A stretch of 64,000 nt of DNA from Labia minor (GCA_963082975.1 OY720347.1:13560225-13624224), one strand, 5' to 3'; shown: positions 34,307-46,944, counted from the stretch's first letter. Made by a program: numbers and translations. The notes: generated by a model not told the origin, from the sequence alone.

Positions 34307-35244
34307 GCTATCTTCAGGTCTAAAAAAGATAAAGATAGCTTGTTGTGATTGTTGAACATGACAAATTTGTTGATATAAAACGTTTTTTACACAATAATGT
34401 ATTTGTTTGCTTTCCTTTAAAGAAAATCATTTACTCTTGAAATTCATTCAATACTTAAAACCGTTTTATTAATTTATCTTTATTTAACCTATTGATTTTA
34501 TAATATTATTAATTTTCAATTTCATTTATAAATGGAAAATTGTTAAAATAAAATAAAACCAGTTTGTAATTTTTAATATTTCTAAGGCAAATGAAGTTTA
34601 AATAATAATCAAATTGATTTAATAGAGTTTTGATTCACCAATAATTTATTATTATTCGTTTCATATTAATTTTATTTTAATTAATTTTAAGCATTTAAAA
34701 GCTAAATAAAAAAAGTTATCCTTTTGGGATCGGGGTCATTCATATTTGAATTTTGATAAATCAAACTTTTAATGATTAATAATTGGTTGGATTGAATTAT
34801 GTCATATTGGTTAAATCAGTAATTAATGATTACACCACCCAACCCTAAATCATTAGACACTAATTTCAATTGATTCTTTTCCCAATGGGAATAGAAGCGT
34901 TTTGTTTAATGATCCATTTCCATTCCATGAAGGCTGGCAAACAATCCAAGTTAATTTAGTTCACTCGACGTAATTCTTACGTCCCTAAGGGGAAACATTG
35001 AAAGACGCTTTCTACCATTCGCTAAAAGTAAAAACACTTTTATTTTTCATTCTCAACCTTCTTTTATTGGAGATTAGAAGAAACTCTTGTTTATTCATTG
35101 GTAGTTTAAAGGGAAGAATTCGATATAAATATAAAATTATGAATCAGAATTTATCAGATGATTTAAAAAAAATTATATTAACACCTATTATTAAAACCTT
35201 TGAAGTTACAATCAATTATAGATTAAGGTTAATATTTATACCTA
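34307..35244. other. AT-rich sequence
   Basis: Nothing recognised; an 86-codon plus frame at 34998 has no supportable identity. Confidence 0.5.
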
Positions 35245-35253
35245 CAGTAATTC

Positions 35254-35296
<43 letters not shown>
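35245..35296. repeat. (AAT)n microsatellite
   Basis: About 16 AAT/ATA units. A second, shorter run closes the next segment at about 35745-35763. Confidence 0.9.
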
Positions 35297-35745
35297 GGAG
35301 GTAGCTTAGCCGTGCGTGTAAAGTGGCAATTTTCTACACATGAAGTCGGCATTAGATTCCAACTAAGAACTAATTTTTCTAATAAATTCAATTTAACATC
35401 AGCTGTCTCCCGCTCCAAGAAATGACAAGCCTGGTTCTATATAACCCTGCTCCAGCAGGATTACTTCAAAATAAGCATCCACACGCAACAATGAATCGAA
35501 TGAATCGTGATGAGAAGATAAAATACTCTATATACTAATATATGGACACACTGAACATCAATACCCTTATTAAAAAGCCGGAAAGTTACATAATCTAATA
35601 ATGGAACTCGATCGGCAGAAAATCCAGATAATTATCTGCTCTTCAAGAAGATCTGGCAAAACAAGGAAGAACATACAAAGAGATAGCATGTCTGAATAAG
35701 AAGAAAGTGGGAGCTTTCCGTGATCCCAGATGGTCCAAACGAAAA
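35297..35745. mobile_element. Unclassified insert flanked by AAT tracts
   Basis: About 450 bp of clearly more balanced composition (GGAGGTAGCTTAGCCGTGCG at its start, CCCAGATGGTCCAAACG at its end), sandwiched between AAT microsatellites. This could be a LINE fragment with an (AAT)n tail inserted into a similar tract. No reading frame could be assigned. Confidence 0.35.
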
Positions 35746-35763
35746 TAATAATAATAATAATAA

Positions 35764-36802
35764 CATATCCAGGACTGTTAATTGATAATGTCCGTGGATG
35801 GATTTGTCATAATATAGATTTGTTAAAAATTACCAGCACCAAAAAGTACTGAGCAAAAGTAAATACTCACAATAATAATAAACTTGGCTAAAAATTAAAT
35901 ATTTTATTGAAATAAATATATACCAAGGAATATATTTATATTTAAAGAGGTATAATTTAAATGCTATTTAATTTTTTGCTAAAACTTTAAAAAAACGATA
36001 ATAAAGGAAATAATATAAATATACATAAAAATGTATGTTGTAGATGTACACTTATATATTACCGTCTTCCTTATTTGATTTGAAATTGAAAGATTAGATG
36101 ATGAATGGAGACACTTGAATGTTTTCCTTGTCTATGGCTTAAATAAGAAACGAGATGGATTTCTTTTGCCTTTTATTCAGACAATTTTTTAATCATTTAT
36201 TTTTGAAGAAGACATAATTTAAAAAAAAAAACTTTTAGGGAATGATATAAAATTAATAAAAGATAGCATCAGGAATTCTTTTATTATCTATTTGATTTAT
36301 TAAATATATAATAACTTAATTATAAGGAAAGAAGATATAAATAGAAATATATAATTAAATAATATATCAATAGAATAAAGGAATGATGAATAGAATTGTC
36401 CTGGGCATAATAAACTACTACACAATTTAAAACAAACATGATAACTTCATCGAGCTTCTCAGTCTTTCAAAGATTAAAAATAAGTGTACATTCGACTGAT
36501 ATAAATATGTTTAAGCTATTTTGATATAAATTAAAAAAAAAAATAAAAATTAATATTCGTTTTATGATTTACGATACAATTAAAATAAATCATGTTTAGG
36601 TAATTTTAAAAAACATTACTGATATAAGTCATTGAGGGGAATAGAAGGAAGAGGTAGTCTTAAAAAATTGAGTTGAATATTAAATATATCTACATATAAT
36701 ATCTACATATATATATATATTATTTATCATAATTTGAAATTTATTATTTATATTAATTTTGTATAGTTTGTTTTATCTACTAAAAAACGCTATAAAAATA
36801 AG
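35764..36802. other. AT-rich sequence
   Basis: Nothing recognised. Confidence 0.6.
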
Positions 36803-37286
36803 TTGGAGTGTCTCCACTCGACGATTTAAATTGGATTAAATAACATATATTATATTTAAATTAAATTTAATTAATTAAATGATAAATTAAAATTAATAAA
36901 TACTATATATTAAACCAGCGCATGTTTGGCTCTTTGTTGATGGCACTGTCACGTGTTGGCGCGTGATTTTCAGTGTTAAAAAATTAATTCCAGTACTTCA
37001 AGCGATTCAATCAAGCTGAAATTCGATATATATCAATTTTATATGGCTACATTTCTCAAAAGTTGATAAAAAAACTACGAATTTTGAATAATGCTCGTGT
37101 ACCAATTTTCATTATTCTAGCTCAAACCGTTTTTGCGTAATCTTGTTTACACACATACACACACACACAGTTTTTCTCAACCTTAGTGAAAATGATTCAG
37201 GAACCTTCAAAACGTATAAAAACATCAAAATCTCAACAACGAAAATTTTCCTGATCGCAATACTATCTCTGGCGAGATAGTAAAAA
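36803..37286 (+). mobile_element. Family A element, copy 6
   Basis: Termini present. The first subterminal repeat is lost (CACTCGACGATTTAAATT) and about 130 bp between the promoter-like centre and CTACATTTCTC is deleted. Confidence 0.75.
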
Positions 37287-37373
37287 GATAAAAAATTGCT
37301 TCAATTTTTTAAAATACCTTCTTGTATATATAAATATATTTAAGAAAAGTTCATTTCGGCTTGTTTTCACATA

Positions 37374-38000
37374 TTTTTACCGACCGACGATAGTAAGGGA
37401 GGTATTGTTTTCACACCAAATTTCACATGTGGAGATTTTTACATATCTCCACGAATCATGCATTTTCTAAACAGAAAAAAGTATTTTTAGCATGATGTCT
37501 GTCCGTCTGTCCGTCCGTATAGATGTGTACAGCCTGAACGGCTCAACCGATTTTGATGAAATTTGGTATATTTACTTAATGCATCAGTGGCATGAATTGA
37601 TCAACTTTTGGTACAATTCCGGAAACCGGAAGTGGTAGTATTAGCGATCGACGATAGGAAGGAAAGGGTTATTTTCACACCAAAGGAGATTTTTTAATAT
37701 ATCACCACGAATCATGCATTTTGTATTGGTTTTATCCTCGAAAAAAATCATATTTATTAGTTTTTTTTTTATTTAAAATTATATGACGTCATCCAGCCAT
37801 GCATGACGTCACAGCCTGGTCTTGCATATATATTATAATTAAAATAAAATTAAAAATGTTTATATTTATTATTTATGTATCCATATCTGTTTTTTATTAC
37901 ATTAATAGATATATGAAAATTATTTGAAATTGTTTCTGTAACTGGAAATTAATTTATTTCAAACCGTCGGTCGGTTCGGACCTGGCCACAGGTCAACTTA
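37374..38000 (-). mobile_element. Family B element, copy 4
   Basis: Full-length minus-strand copy. CRE palindromes are at 37784 and 37804. It lacks the CATGTGAAATTTG block near its second half, as does copy 5 at 43607, so these two share a sub-lineage. Confidence 0.8.
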
Positions 38001-38422
38001 TTTTGACATATTATTAACTTAACGTTTTGTTAACGAGGGAATTTTGAGAAAGAAAAATTGGTATTTTCGGTTGAATGGATGGGTAAAACTTGACTTACTG
38101 TGTTCAGAAGCTGTGAAGAATCTCCAATGCTAGCCTGGCACTGACTCGTTTTACAGCTTGAGGGCTACATTAATATTCTTGAAAATGACAACAGAATAAG
38201 TAACGAAACATCGAGATTTAAATTTAACAAAAATTTAAGAAAACAAGCCGGAATTAATTTTTCACCATCAAAACTGTCATGGAAAGAGAGTAAATAAATT
38301 AAATGAATTATTCGACACTACTTATTAGTGGAAACGAGATGTTTGATTCAATATTTATAATATTTTGTTTTTTACTTTCCTAAATATACAAAACAATGTT
38401 ATAGGGAAGTATATTATTTTGG
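38001..38422. other. Unassigned sequence
   Basis: No gene or repeat family recognised. Confidence 0.5.
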
Positions 38423-39051
38423 TTTTACTATCTCACCAAAATTCGTAGTTTTCTATCAACTTTAGAGAAATGTAGCTTAACCGGAAGAGGGTCATTACCG
38501 ATCACGAAAATTTTCGATGTCGAGATTTTGTGTTTTTATACGTTTTGAAGGCCCCTGAGTCATTTTCACTAAAGTTGAGAAAAATATATGGGTGTATTTA
38601 GACAAGATAACGCAAAAAACGGTTTGAGCTAGAATAATGAAATTTAGTACACGGGCATTATTCAAAATTCGTAGTCTTCTATCAACGTTTGAGAAATGTA
38701 GGTCTTTCGGAAGAGGGTCATTACTTACCACGTTTTCATTTTTTTTCCTCTAAACTGACAGTAAAAATAAAGATATATGTTTGATAATTTTTTACATGAT
38801 TAAAAATTGTATAAAACTGCTATATATAGAATTTCAGCTTGATTGAATCTCTGAAAGTACCGGAATTAATTTTTTAACACTACAAAACACGCACCAGCAC
38901 GTGACGTGGTGCCATCAACCAAACACGCGCTGTTTTAATAAATATTATTTATTAATTTTAATTTATAAATATAAATTAAAATTAATTTAAATATAATATA
39001 TGTTATTTAATCCAATTTAAATTGCGAAATAGTCGAGTTGAGACACTCCAG
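38423..39051 (-). mobile_element. Family A element, copy 7, with an internal rearrangement
   Basis: Both termini present. In plus coordinates, right after the terminal TTTTACTATCTC, a block of about 65 bp (38437-38500: CAAAATTCGTAGTTTTC through CGGAAGAGGGTCATTACC) duplicates one from the element's interior, which is also still present at 38668-38728. The (TG)n tract has shrunk to ATATATGGGTG. Confidence 0.75.
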
Positions 39052-39516
39052 ATATTTTTATTGAAAAAATAAACTGAATTTTGAATTATTTTTTTGTGAT
39101 ATTTGGTGTTAAAAAAACAATTTATGATTTTGATGAACTTATACTAAATATTAAATTGATAAAATATTAGTATAATTATTGAAATTTTTATCAAAATTCT
39201 ATTTCTTCTCATTTTTAATTTTTTTTTAAGGGAAAACATATTATCGTATCTTATCTTATTATGCTAGCTAAAATTGTATATATGTATTTATCTATATATC
39301 ATGGTTCTCAAAAACCGCTCTAACGATTTTTTTCAAATTCACACTAGATATAGTATTTATAAAGAAAAATTAAGTTTTATTGATGATATCTCTTGAAACA
39401 TACAGCTTCATTATTAATTTCTTAATTGAAAATTATATATTATATGGAAAACGTCAAAATTTTTAATACTGCCTGCTAAGACAGTAAAAAAATGACAATT
39501 TTTTATCTAAATACAT
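39052..39516. other. AT-rich sequence
   Basis: Nothing recognised. Confidence 0.6.
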
Positions 39517-39580
39517 ATAGTCCAGCGGTTGGACTGATGTTTTAACGAGTGGATTTCGTCGGTTCGAAACTCGCTGGGTG
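39517..39580 (+). repeat. tRNA-like sequence (pseudogene or SINE head)
   Basis: TAGTCCAGCGGTTGGACT resembles a pol III A-box region and GGTTCGAAACTC a B-box, 30 bp apart. The acceptor stem does not pair and the T-stem is imperfect, so a functional tRNA is unlikely. Confidence 0.4.
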
Positions 39581-39786
39581 AATCGTTATTTAAAAATGAA
39601 AATAATGATTTTGTTATTTTTTTTTCTTTTTATCTATTGTTTACTTTTTAATAAATTACTATTCTATATTTATTTATTCATTGTTCTTTTATTAATAAAG
39701 TTTTAGATAGTTTTATAAGTTTTAATATTTTTTCAATAAAATATTATTCAATATATTTATTAATATTATTTTATTTATTATTATTG

Positions 39787-39850
39787 AGTACCCGAAGTTC
39801 CATTCATTTTAATCAGATTGATGCAATGATGCAACAGTTAATAATTGTAA
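39787..39850 (-). repeat. Family K tail fragment
   Basis: AGTACCCGAAGTTCCATTCA then ATTTTAATCAGATTGATGCA matches the end of the copy at 22905, inverted. Confidence 0.55.
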
Positions 39851-40120
39851 TATTGTAATAAATTTCTATCTTGAAAATTGTTACATATTATTCAGGATAT
39901 TTTAAAAACTATTTCTTTCTTTAATTAATATTCATTTTTTCTATAAGTCAGATATATTTCCAAATATTAAATAATTTTTGAAGTGAAAACTTCTTTAGCG
40001 GCGTTGAGCACTTTTGCGGGATGGGGAAAAAGTATAGAACTCGCGTGATCGTGACCAACACCATGAAACCATCTGCTTTCAAATTTCTTATAACAGAGCG
40101 CGAAATTTGAATTGTCATTA

Positions 40121-40271
40121 GAACTGTTTTATAAATTATCTCTAACATATAAATATATATTTATTATGTAAAGTTCATTTCATATATACATATATAATCA
40201 AAATTATACGAAATGAACTTCACATAATAAATATATATTTTATGTTAGAGATAAGAATTATAAAACAGTTC
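40121..40271. repeat. Palindrome with 61-bp arms
   Basis: GAACTGTTTTATAAATTATC onward (40121-40181) pairs with 40210-40271 ending ATAAAACAGTTC with few mismatches and a 28-nt loop. AT-rich, non-coding. Confidence 0.75.
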
Positions 40272-40620
40272 GTATTGCAATATTTTAAACAAAGTTGTGT
40301 ATTTATATATATATAAATATAAGTTACAAATTTGTTTAAAATATATGTTTAAAATAATATATAAGTTATATATATATACATGCATATGAAATTCATCTTT
40401 CTCGTGAAATAGCGCGAATTTCGTCTGTTTTAAAATTTCTTACGCAGAAGTTTTCACTTCTGTCGGCCAGTCCCACGACTGCCAATTTTGCTTTTTTAAT
40501 TCCGAAAAGCTGCAAAGCACGTTTTTTTGTCTTTAGTTTGTTTTATAACCACTTGGGGCGCTAAACAGTTTTTCAAAAAAACACTATAGAAAAAAAATAT
40601 ATGTACCTATATATTATATA
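40272..40620. other. Unassigned sequence
   Basis: A+T-rich. A short block (CAGAAGTTTTCACTTCTG near 40446) is a self-palindrome whose core also occurs near 39980. No gene. Confidence 0.4.
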
Positions 40621-40629
40621 TTTATGTAT

Positions 40630-40846
40630 TATTGAGGAGCACAAGTTCATTAATTTTAATCAGATTGATGCAAATGTGTAACATTTAATAATTGTAATAA
40701 ATAATTAAAGAATTGTGTATCAATATTTTTTAAAGGGTAGAGCGAGAGCTCGGTGTCCCAGGTATTAATATTACCAGCCAAATCCAATAATAATGAATCA
40801 TTTTTTTTAACTTAAGTACCGAGCCGAGGCTCGGGGTCCCGGTACT
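40630..40846 (-). repeat. Family K repeat, complete copy, inverted
   Basis: Carries both hairpin modules in the same order as the copy at 22905 (CCGAGCCGAGGCTCGGGG at 40820-40837 and GCGAGAGCTCGGTG at 40742-40755) and the AATCAGATTGATGCAAATG tail. Confidence 0.65.
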
Positions 40847-42191
40847 TATAGATATTGGATATAGGTATTCGATATCAGAAGAAACAAATTGACATTTTAG
40901 AAAGATAATGGACTCCATAAACGATTCTTCTCAATTTCTTCAGGTGAATTCTTTCTTAGAAGAAATTGAAGTAAAAGCAAAATTTTCGGATTTTTTTTAT
41001 GTTTTTATTCAATTCATCGTCCCTTCTTTTTATCCAAAAGGAATTGAATACTGGTCAAGTTTTTTTTTCCATTTTCTTTTATATAGATCCTTTTTTATCA
41101 AGGTAAAAAATTCTATTTTATATATACGAACTTGTAACGAACACTATAAACTCTAAACAACTATCAAAGAATAGGTAGAAGATAAAAAAAATATATATCT
41201 TTTGAATAATATAGTGAAGTGACTGTTTTAAAGAAATATTTTTATATTATATTTAGTTCTAGATTTAAAATAACATCATTAAAATGATTTTAATAAATTG
41301 CATGTAAGTTTATCATTCCTAATGGATTGATTGATTGTAATTGATTTATCCATTTCTGAAATGTATTTTTAGTTGTGGTATATTAAAGTGGAGTTAGTGG
41401 AAGGGTAAAATCGAGAAATTGCTGGATTAATATTTGGTAATCTTTTCAATGAAAAAGTATTAAAAAAAAAATGAAAGATTAAGAAAGTGTCAAATAGAAT
41501 AAAAGTTGAAATATTAGAAGGTATATTTGGATTGGCATTTATATTGAACGCTTTAATATATAGAAGTTTTATTAAAATGGTATATATATATATATAAAAA
41601 CATGGGTTAATCAATCAATGAAAAGAGAAAGAAAGAAAAAAAAGAAAAATTCACTAACTGCTTTGAATTTCACTTTAAAAAACGTATATTTTTTCATTCC
41701 AATTATTTTTTTCAAAGGAATAAAGATTTTTTTTACATTAAAAAAAAATATTTAAATTTTTTTTATCAAATTCTATTTAGTCCATTTGCAGATGGTTGGT
41801 TATTTTAACAAGAAAAAAAACTTATTTTTTTTTACTATTTATGTTTAATTTGATTTTAAATTGAGAGAATTATTAAGTTTTTGATAGATTTTACTCTTAA
41901 TTCAACAATTTATTGCATTCCCGTGCCGTTTGATTTTTTAAAAAGAACATTTAAATAAGAAATAATTTTTTTGTTTGTGTGCATTATCTGTAAAAGATTT
42001 TTTTATTTAGTTAAAAGAACAGTAAAACCATTCGATGTTCATTATCAACATAATTATTGAACATCTTCAACAAGAAAAAAATAAAAATAAAAATAAATCT
42101 TTTCAAAAATTAAATTGATTTGTTAATACAGAATAATAAAATAATTATTTGGGGTGAAAAATAAAGATTTTTATAACACATATTATTAGAT
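40847..42191. other. AT-rich sequence
   Basis: An 82-codon frame at 40908 begins MDSINDSSQFLQ and has GTGAAT just after CAG, so a tiny first exon is conceivable. Nothing else supports it. Confidence 0.4.
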
Positions 42192-42434
42192 CAGTGATTC
42201 TCAACCATGTTTTTTACCGCGGCACACTTTTAACGGTTTAAAAATTTGGCGATACACAAAGAAAAAGATAAGTGTAAAAGTTTACCATATTGAAAAAAGT
42301 GGTCCCAAAAACGGTTTACCTTTTTTTTTTAAGAACCAAATTGAAAAAATTTAGAAAAAAAATCGGAAATGTTTAAGAGACTCATAATCTCGCAGAACAC
42401 AAAAGTGCAGCGGCACAGTGCTTGAGAATCACTG
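42192..42434. mobile_element. hAT-like MITE, family G, copy 3
   Basis: Ends CAGTGATTCTCAACC and TTGAGAATCACTG. The 8-bp flanks TATTAGAT and TATTACAT match at 7 of 8 positions. The centre includes AACGGTTTACC and AGAACCAAATTGAAAAAATT blocks shared with family F at 46689, so it may be a composite. Confidence 0.75.
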
Positions 42435-43001
42435 TATTACATGATAATAGATTATTAATAATAGATAATATGTATATCTTAAAACTATTTTTCTTTGTTA
42501 TAATCTATATTTGTTGCATTATTATTGTTAAAAATTTTTTTTTTTCAAATTATTTAATTATTTTATTTGGTGACTGTTTCCATTCATATTTTTAGTTTAA
42601 TAAATATCTCCTAAAAATGAATTAAAATAATAATTTTTAATATGATTCTCATATATTACTATCGTCAACTAATGTCAACTATTACTATCGTTTGTACAAA
42701 AATTTGATATTTTTTTTATAAATAAAAAATTTATAATTTTTAATAGATATATTTATTAAATATGTTTAAAAGAAAAGAATAATTTTACCAAAGTTAAAGG
42801 ATTCTCTACTTGTGTGTGTGTTTATTGTCAATGCACACATTTAACAATTTTAAAATTTGATGGTACACTGACAATAAAAATAAAACAGTAAAATTTTACT
42901 TAGTTATACTTTCCTATATAAAATAGTTTATAATTATAATTTTTTTAAAATAAATTCAATTAATATATACTACAAAAATATTAGCATGTTTGTTAAGTTA
43001 C
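42435..43001. other. AT-rich sequence
   Basis: Nothing recognised. Confidence 0.6.
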
Positions 43002-43003
43002 TA

Positions 43004-44294
43004 CGAGGTTTGTTCAAAAGAAAAGGTTAATTTTGAATTATTTTGAGAAGTATTTATTTATTCATTAATACCCATTTTGTCCCCTTCAAAGTAATTCGCC
43101 TCAGATATAATGTACTTATGCCAGCTCTTCTTCCAATCGTTGAAGCACTTCTGAAATGCGATTTTCGGTATGGCCATCAGCTCGTTCTTCGATTCCGACT
43201 TTATTTCATCAATTGTGGCAAAACGCTTTCCTATCATTGATCTCTTCAGTTGTGGGAATAGGAAAAAGTCGCAGGGAACCACATCTGGTGAATACGGTGG
43301 TTGAGGCATGATTACAGTGTTATTTTTGGCTAAAAAATCACGAACAAGCAATAATGTTGAGCTGGTGCACTAACGTGATGCAGAATTCATGATTTGTTTT
43401 TTCAAAATTCCGATCGTTTGAGCCATATTGCTTCACGCAAACGTTGCATAACTTCCTTGAAGTATTCTTTTTTTTTCAAGTAAAAAATCGAAGATCACGC
43501 AAAACGTGATTAACTTTTTCAGTTGTGAAAAACAAACTACTAATCCAAAATGGCTAATAATGTCAACATATGAGAAATATTGTGTACCGATACAACAAAA
43601 GAAAATAAGTTGACCTGTGGCCAGGTCCGAACCGACCGACGGTTTGAAATAAATTAATTTCCAGCTTCAGAAACAATTTCAAATAATTTTCATATATCTA
43701 TTAATGTAATAAAAAACAGATATGGATATAACATAAATATTTTTAATTTTATTTTATTTATAATATATATGCAAGACCAGGCTGTGACGTCATGAATGGC
43801 TGGATGACGTCATATAATTTTAAATCACGAAAAAACTAATAAATATGATTTTTCTCGAGGATAAAACCAATACAAAGTGCATGATTCGTGGTGATATATA
43901 AAAAAATCTCCTTTGGTGTGAAAATAACCCTTTCCTTCCTATCGTCGATCGCTAATACTACCACTTCCGGTTTCCGGAATTGCACCAAAAGTTGATCAAT
44001 TCATCCCACTGATGCATTAAGTAAATATACCAAATTTCATCAAAATCGGTTGAGCCGTTCAGGCTGTACACATCTATACGGACGGACAGACGGACGGACA
44101 GACATCATGCTAAAAATACTTTTTTCTGTTTAGAAAATGCATGATTCGTGGAGATATGTAAAAATCTCCACATGTGAAATTTGGTGTGAAAGCAATACCT
44201 CCCTTACTATCGTCGGTCGGTAAAAATTCGATAATCGAATGCGTACAGCTCGAGAAAATTCAAAATTCACCTTTCATTTTGAACACAGACCTCG
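43004..44294 (-). mobile_element. Mariner-family element (D2), split by a family B insertion
   Basis: TA-flanked termini CGAGGTTTGTTCAAAAG (left) and its inverted counterpart at 44294. Minus strand 43351-43058 is an intact C-terminal transposase frame: MPQPPYSPDVVPCDFFLFPQ, then IGKRFATIDEIKSESKNELM and AIPKIAFQKCFNDWKKSWHK. Upstream, in another frame, the motif expected as HHDNAPAH reads HHVSAPAQ, so the second catalytic aspartate is lost. The 5' portion matches the partial copy at the window's right edge (63838). Bases 43607-44226 are the inserted B element. The transposase is non-functional. Confidence 0.85.
43607..44226 (+). mobile_element. Family B element, copy 5, inserted in mariner D2
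   Basis: Full-length. CRE palindromes are at 43785 and 43805. The flanking mariner sequence is continuous with the copy at the window edge once this element is removed: the join is an A-run followed by TTCGATAATC. No target-site duplication beyond the A-run is visible, which suits a rolling-circle element inserting between A and T. Confidence 0.85.
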
Positions 44295-44296
44295 TA

Positions 44297-45150
44297 TAAT
44301 ACTCGTATTAAGAATAGTTATAATGAGAGAAATACGAGCTGAATGTTTATTGATATTTCGTTTATATTTGGATGTAAAATTTATAATTACATATCGATTT
44401 GAGTTTATGTGAATGTTAGCTATTTAAAATACTAATTATTTTGGAAATATTAAATTTAACGATTTATGGATGAACATTGAAATGACAAAATATTTAGACA
44501 GAGAGAACTTAAAATAAACTATAGATATATTAAATATGCATTTTTCTATTTTTAAGAGATCATAAACAATTTTATTATTTGAAGATAAATAAAAGTAAAG
44601 TGTCAATTTAAAAGTTATTTTTGTGATCGATATATTTTGAGAGAATTTTGTTTAATAAATAATAACGTTTTTTTAATATACGAGTATCTGACATAGCTAA
44701 CATCAGCTAACATCAACAAATATCAATTATCAATTGTTTTGTTTTTTTGTTTTCTCGATTGAGAATTATGAATTCTTTTGGATTTAAAATCCAGTTATTA
44801 TTATTGAAATAGAAAAGATAATTTATTCATATGTAATATAAAAGTTTAGCAAGAATTCACAAGTATAAAAAGAAATGGAGTATTTCAATAATTTTTTTTT
44901 TAATGTATTTTATCAGAAAGTTTTCTCTCTTTTGATTAAGTTATTATTTATGGACTTTTCAAATGACTATTTCTTTTTATTTATTCACAAATTTCTTTAA
45001 TAATATTAATAGTCTCTCTTAAATTATAATTATGAGAATTTCATCTTTTAATTTTTAATGTTTGTTTTAATTATATCGTTTAAATACAGTTAACTTTAAT
45101 GTATAATATTCGTATATAATTAATTTGAAATTTATTGTTAGTTAAAAAAT
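44297..45150. other. AT-rich sequence
   Basis: Nothing recognised. Confidence 0.6.
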
Positions 45151-45721
45151 TTGGGGTGTCTCCAAATCTCGCAAATTTAAATTGTATAATCAAGCTTTTT
45201 TTCTATATTTGAATATTAATTAAAATTTTATTCTATCTGATCATAGGATTGAAGGGTTTTAATATAATTTTTCACTGATAAAATTTTTTTGAAATAAGAA
45301 GGCAGTCAAATAATATCAACATTGTTTTGATTTTTTTCAACGAAAATAATACCTTTACTTTCATTTTTAAGCCAAAATTTAAAAAAATTAATTCCGGTAT
45401 TTTCAATGAAGCTGAAATTCTATACCAATAGCAGTTTTATACAATTTTTAATCATGTGAAAAACTATCAAACTTATATCTTTATTTTTACGGTTACAAAA
45501 ATTTTGAATAATTGCCGTATACCAAATTTTATTATTCTAGTTCAAACCGTGTTTGCGCAATCTTGTCTACACAAACACACACTCACACAGAGAGACAGAC
45601 AGACATTTTTCTCAACCTTAGTGAAAATGACTCAGGAACCTTCAAAACGTATAAAAACATTAAAATCTCGACATCGAAAATTTTCGTGACCGCATTACTT
45701 TCTCTGGCGAGTTAGTAAAAA
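45151..45721 (+). mobile_element. Family A element, copy 8 (variant 5' segment)
   Basis: The first 150 bp follow the variant body shared with 748-894; from about 45380 onward it is standard family A, including (CA)n with an AGACAGAC tail and the terminal GGCGAGTTAGTAAAAA. Confidence 0.7.
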
Positions 45722-46688
45722 GGGGACGTGAAATATTTTGCTTGTTAAAAGGGAGATTCTCGATAGAAATATGAATTTTTGAGTAGCTATTTAGTAAAGT
45801 ATAATAAGAATGTATCTATACCTACCTTCTTTCCATCTATCTATACACATCAATTTCCGATGAAATATTCTCTTATCTATTAAGATTAGATTGTATAATA
45901 AATAACACATTTTATACTTTATTTTTACATTTTAATGAATTATTGAATACAACAGTGAGATGGATTTTATCCATAATTCTCAGAAAAGATCAGATCCCCT
46001 TCGGTGTTACACTCCTGCCCTCCTGACTCATGATTTTTTCTGACTTATCTTCTTCTTCTTATATAGTGAAATTTTCTTTTCTATCCGATTTACTAATACA
46101 TACTTAACTCAATTTATTTTTAAATTAAATTCAACAAATATATATATATATATAAATATTGTATATATAATTCATCGATTTTATCTTAGACACTCCTTGA
46201 AATGTATAATGCTGAATGCGGATTTTGCTTGTTACACAAATCATTAGAAGCTTCTCTTCAGTTTTCAAATAATCATGTAAGAAAACCAAACTCTAAACCA
46301 ATTAATTTGAGAAGAAAATTTTTGAATGAATGTATAAAAACATCAAATAAATAAACCAATTTGAATTTTTTAATTAAAAATTATTCTTAATAAGGTTTAT
46401 TATTATATATTATATTTTCAATTTAATTTTAAATTAATTTAATATAGAATATTTATAATAATATTTATTATTTATTAATAATTGTTATCGAATCAATTTG
46501 TTCAAAACAGACTCCAAATTTTAGCCCTTTCATGTGAGTTATGACATTTGATAAAGAAAATAAAACTAATAATTTAATTAATTAATTTATTATTACTCTT
46601 ATATATTATTATAAAATTATTATTTAGGAAAAAATGAAAATAATAAGTTATATAGTTTCTATTTATTAATTTACTTATAATTTATAAA
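45722..46688. other. AT-rich sequence
   Basis: A moderately less AT-rich patch lies at 45960-46060. No gene. Confidence 0.55.
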
Positions 46689-46944
46689 AGGGTGACCAAA
46701 CCGGGACAAACGGTTTACCTTTTTATTTTAGAACCAAATTGAAAAAAATTTAGAAAAAAAGTCGGAAATGTTTAAGAGCCAAGTCCCGAGAACGTTTTTT
46801 TAGAAGCAAATTGAAGAAATTTATAAAAAAATATCGGAAATGTCCTAAATTCCTAAATGTTTAAAACCGGGACAATAGACTGTGACGCCAGGACAGAGCA
46901 CCTAAAAACGGGACAATCCAGGAAAACCAACGTTTGGTCACCCT
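46689..46944. mobile_element. hAT-like MITE, family F, copy 1
   Basis: AGGGTGACCAAAC at the left and GTTTGGTCACCCT at the right, with CGGGACA blocks inside both ends. Flanks TTTATAAA and TTTATAAT are a plausible 8-bp target duplication, allowing one A next to the right end. Confidence 0.75.

Noticed and set aside
39517..39580. Functional tRNA gene
   Set aside because: A- and B-box-like motifs are present but the acceptor and T stems do not pair properly.
40908..41156. 82-codon ORF starting MDSINDSSQFLQ
   Set aside because: The first 12 codons look reasonable and are followed by a possible donor, but no partner exon or family match was found.
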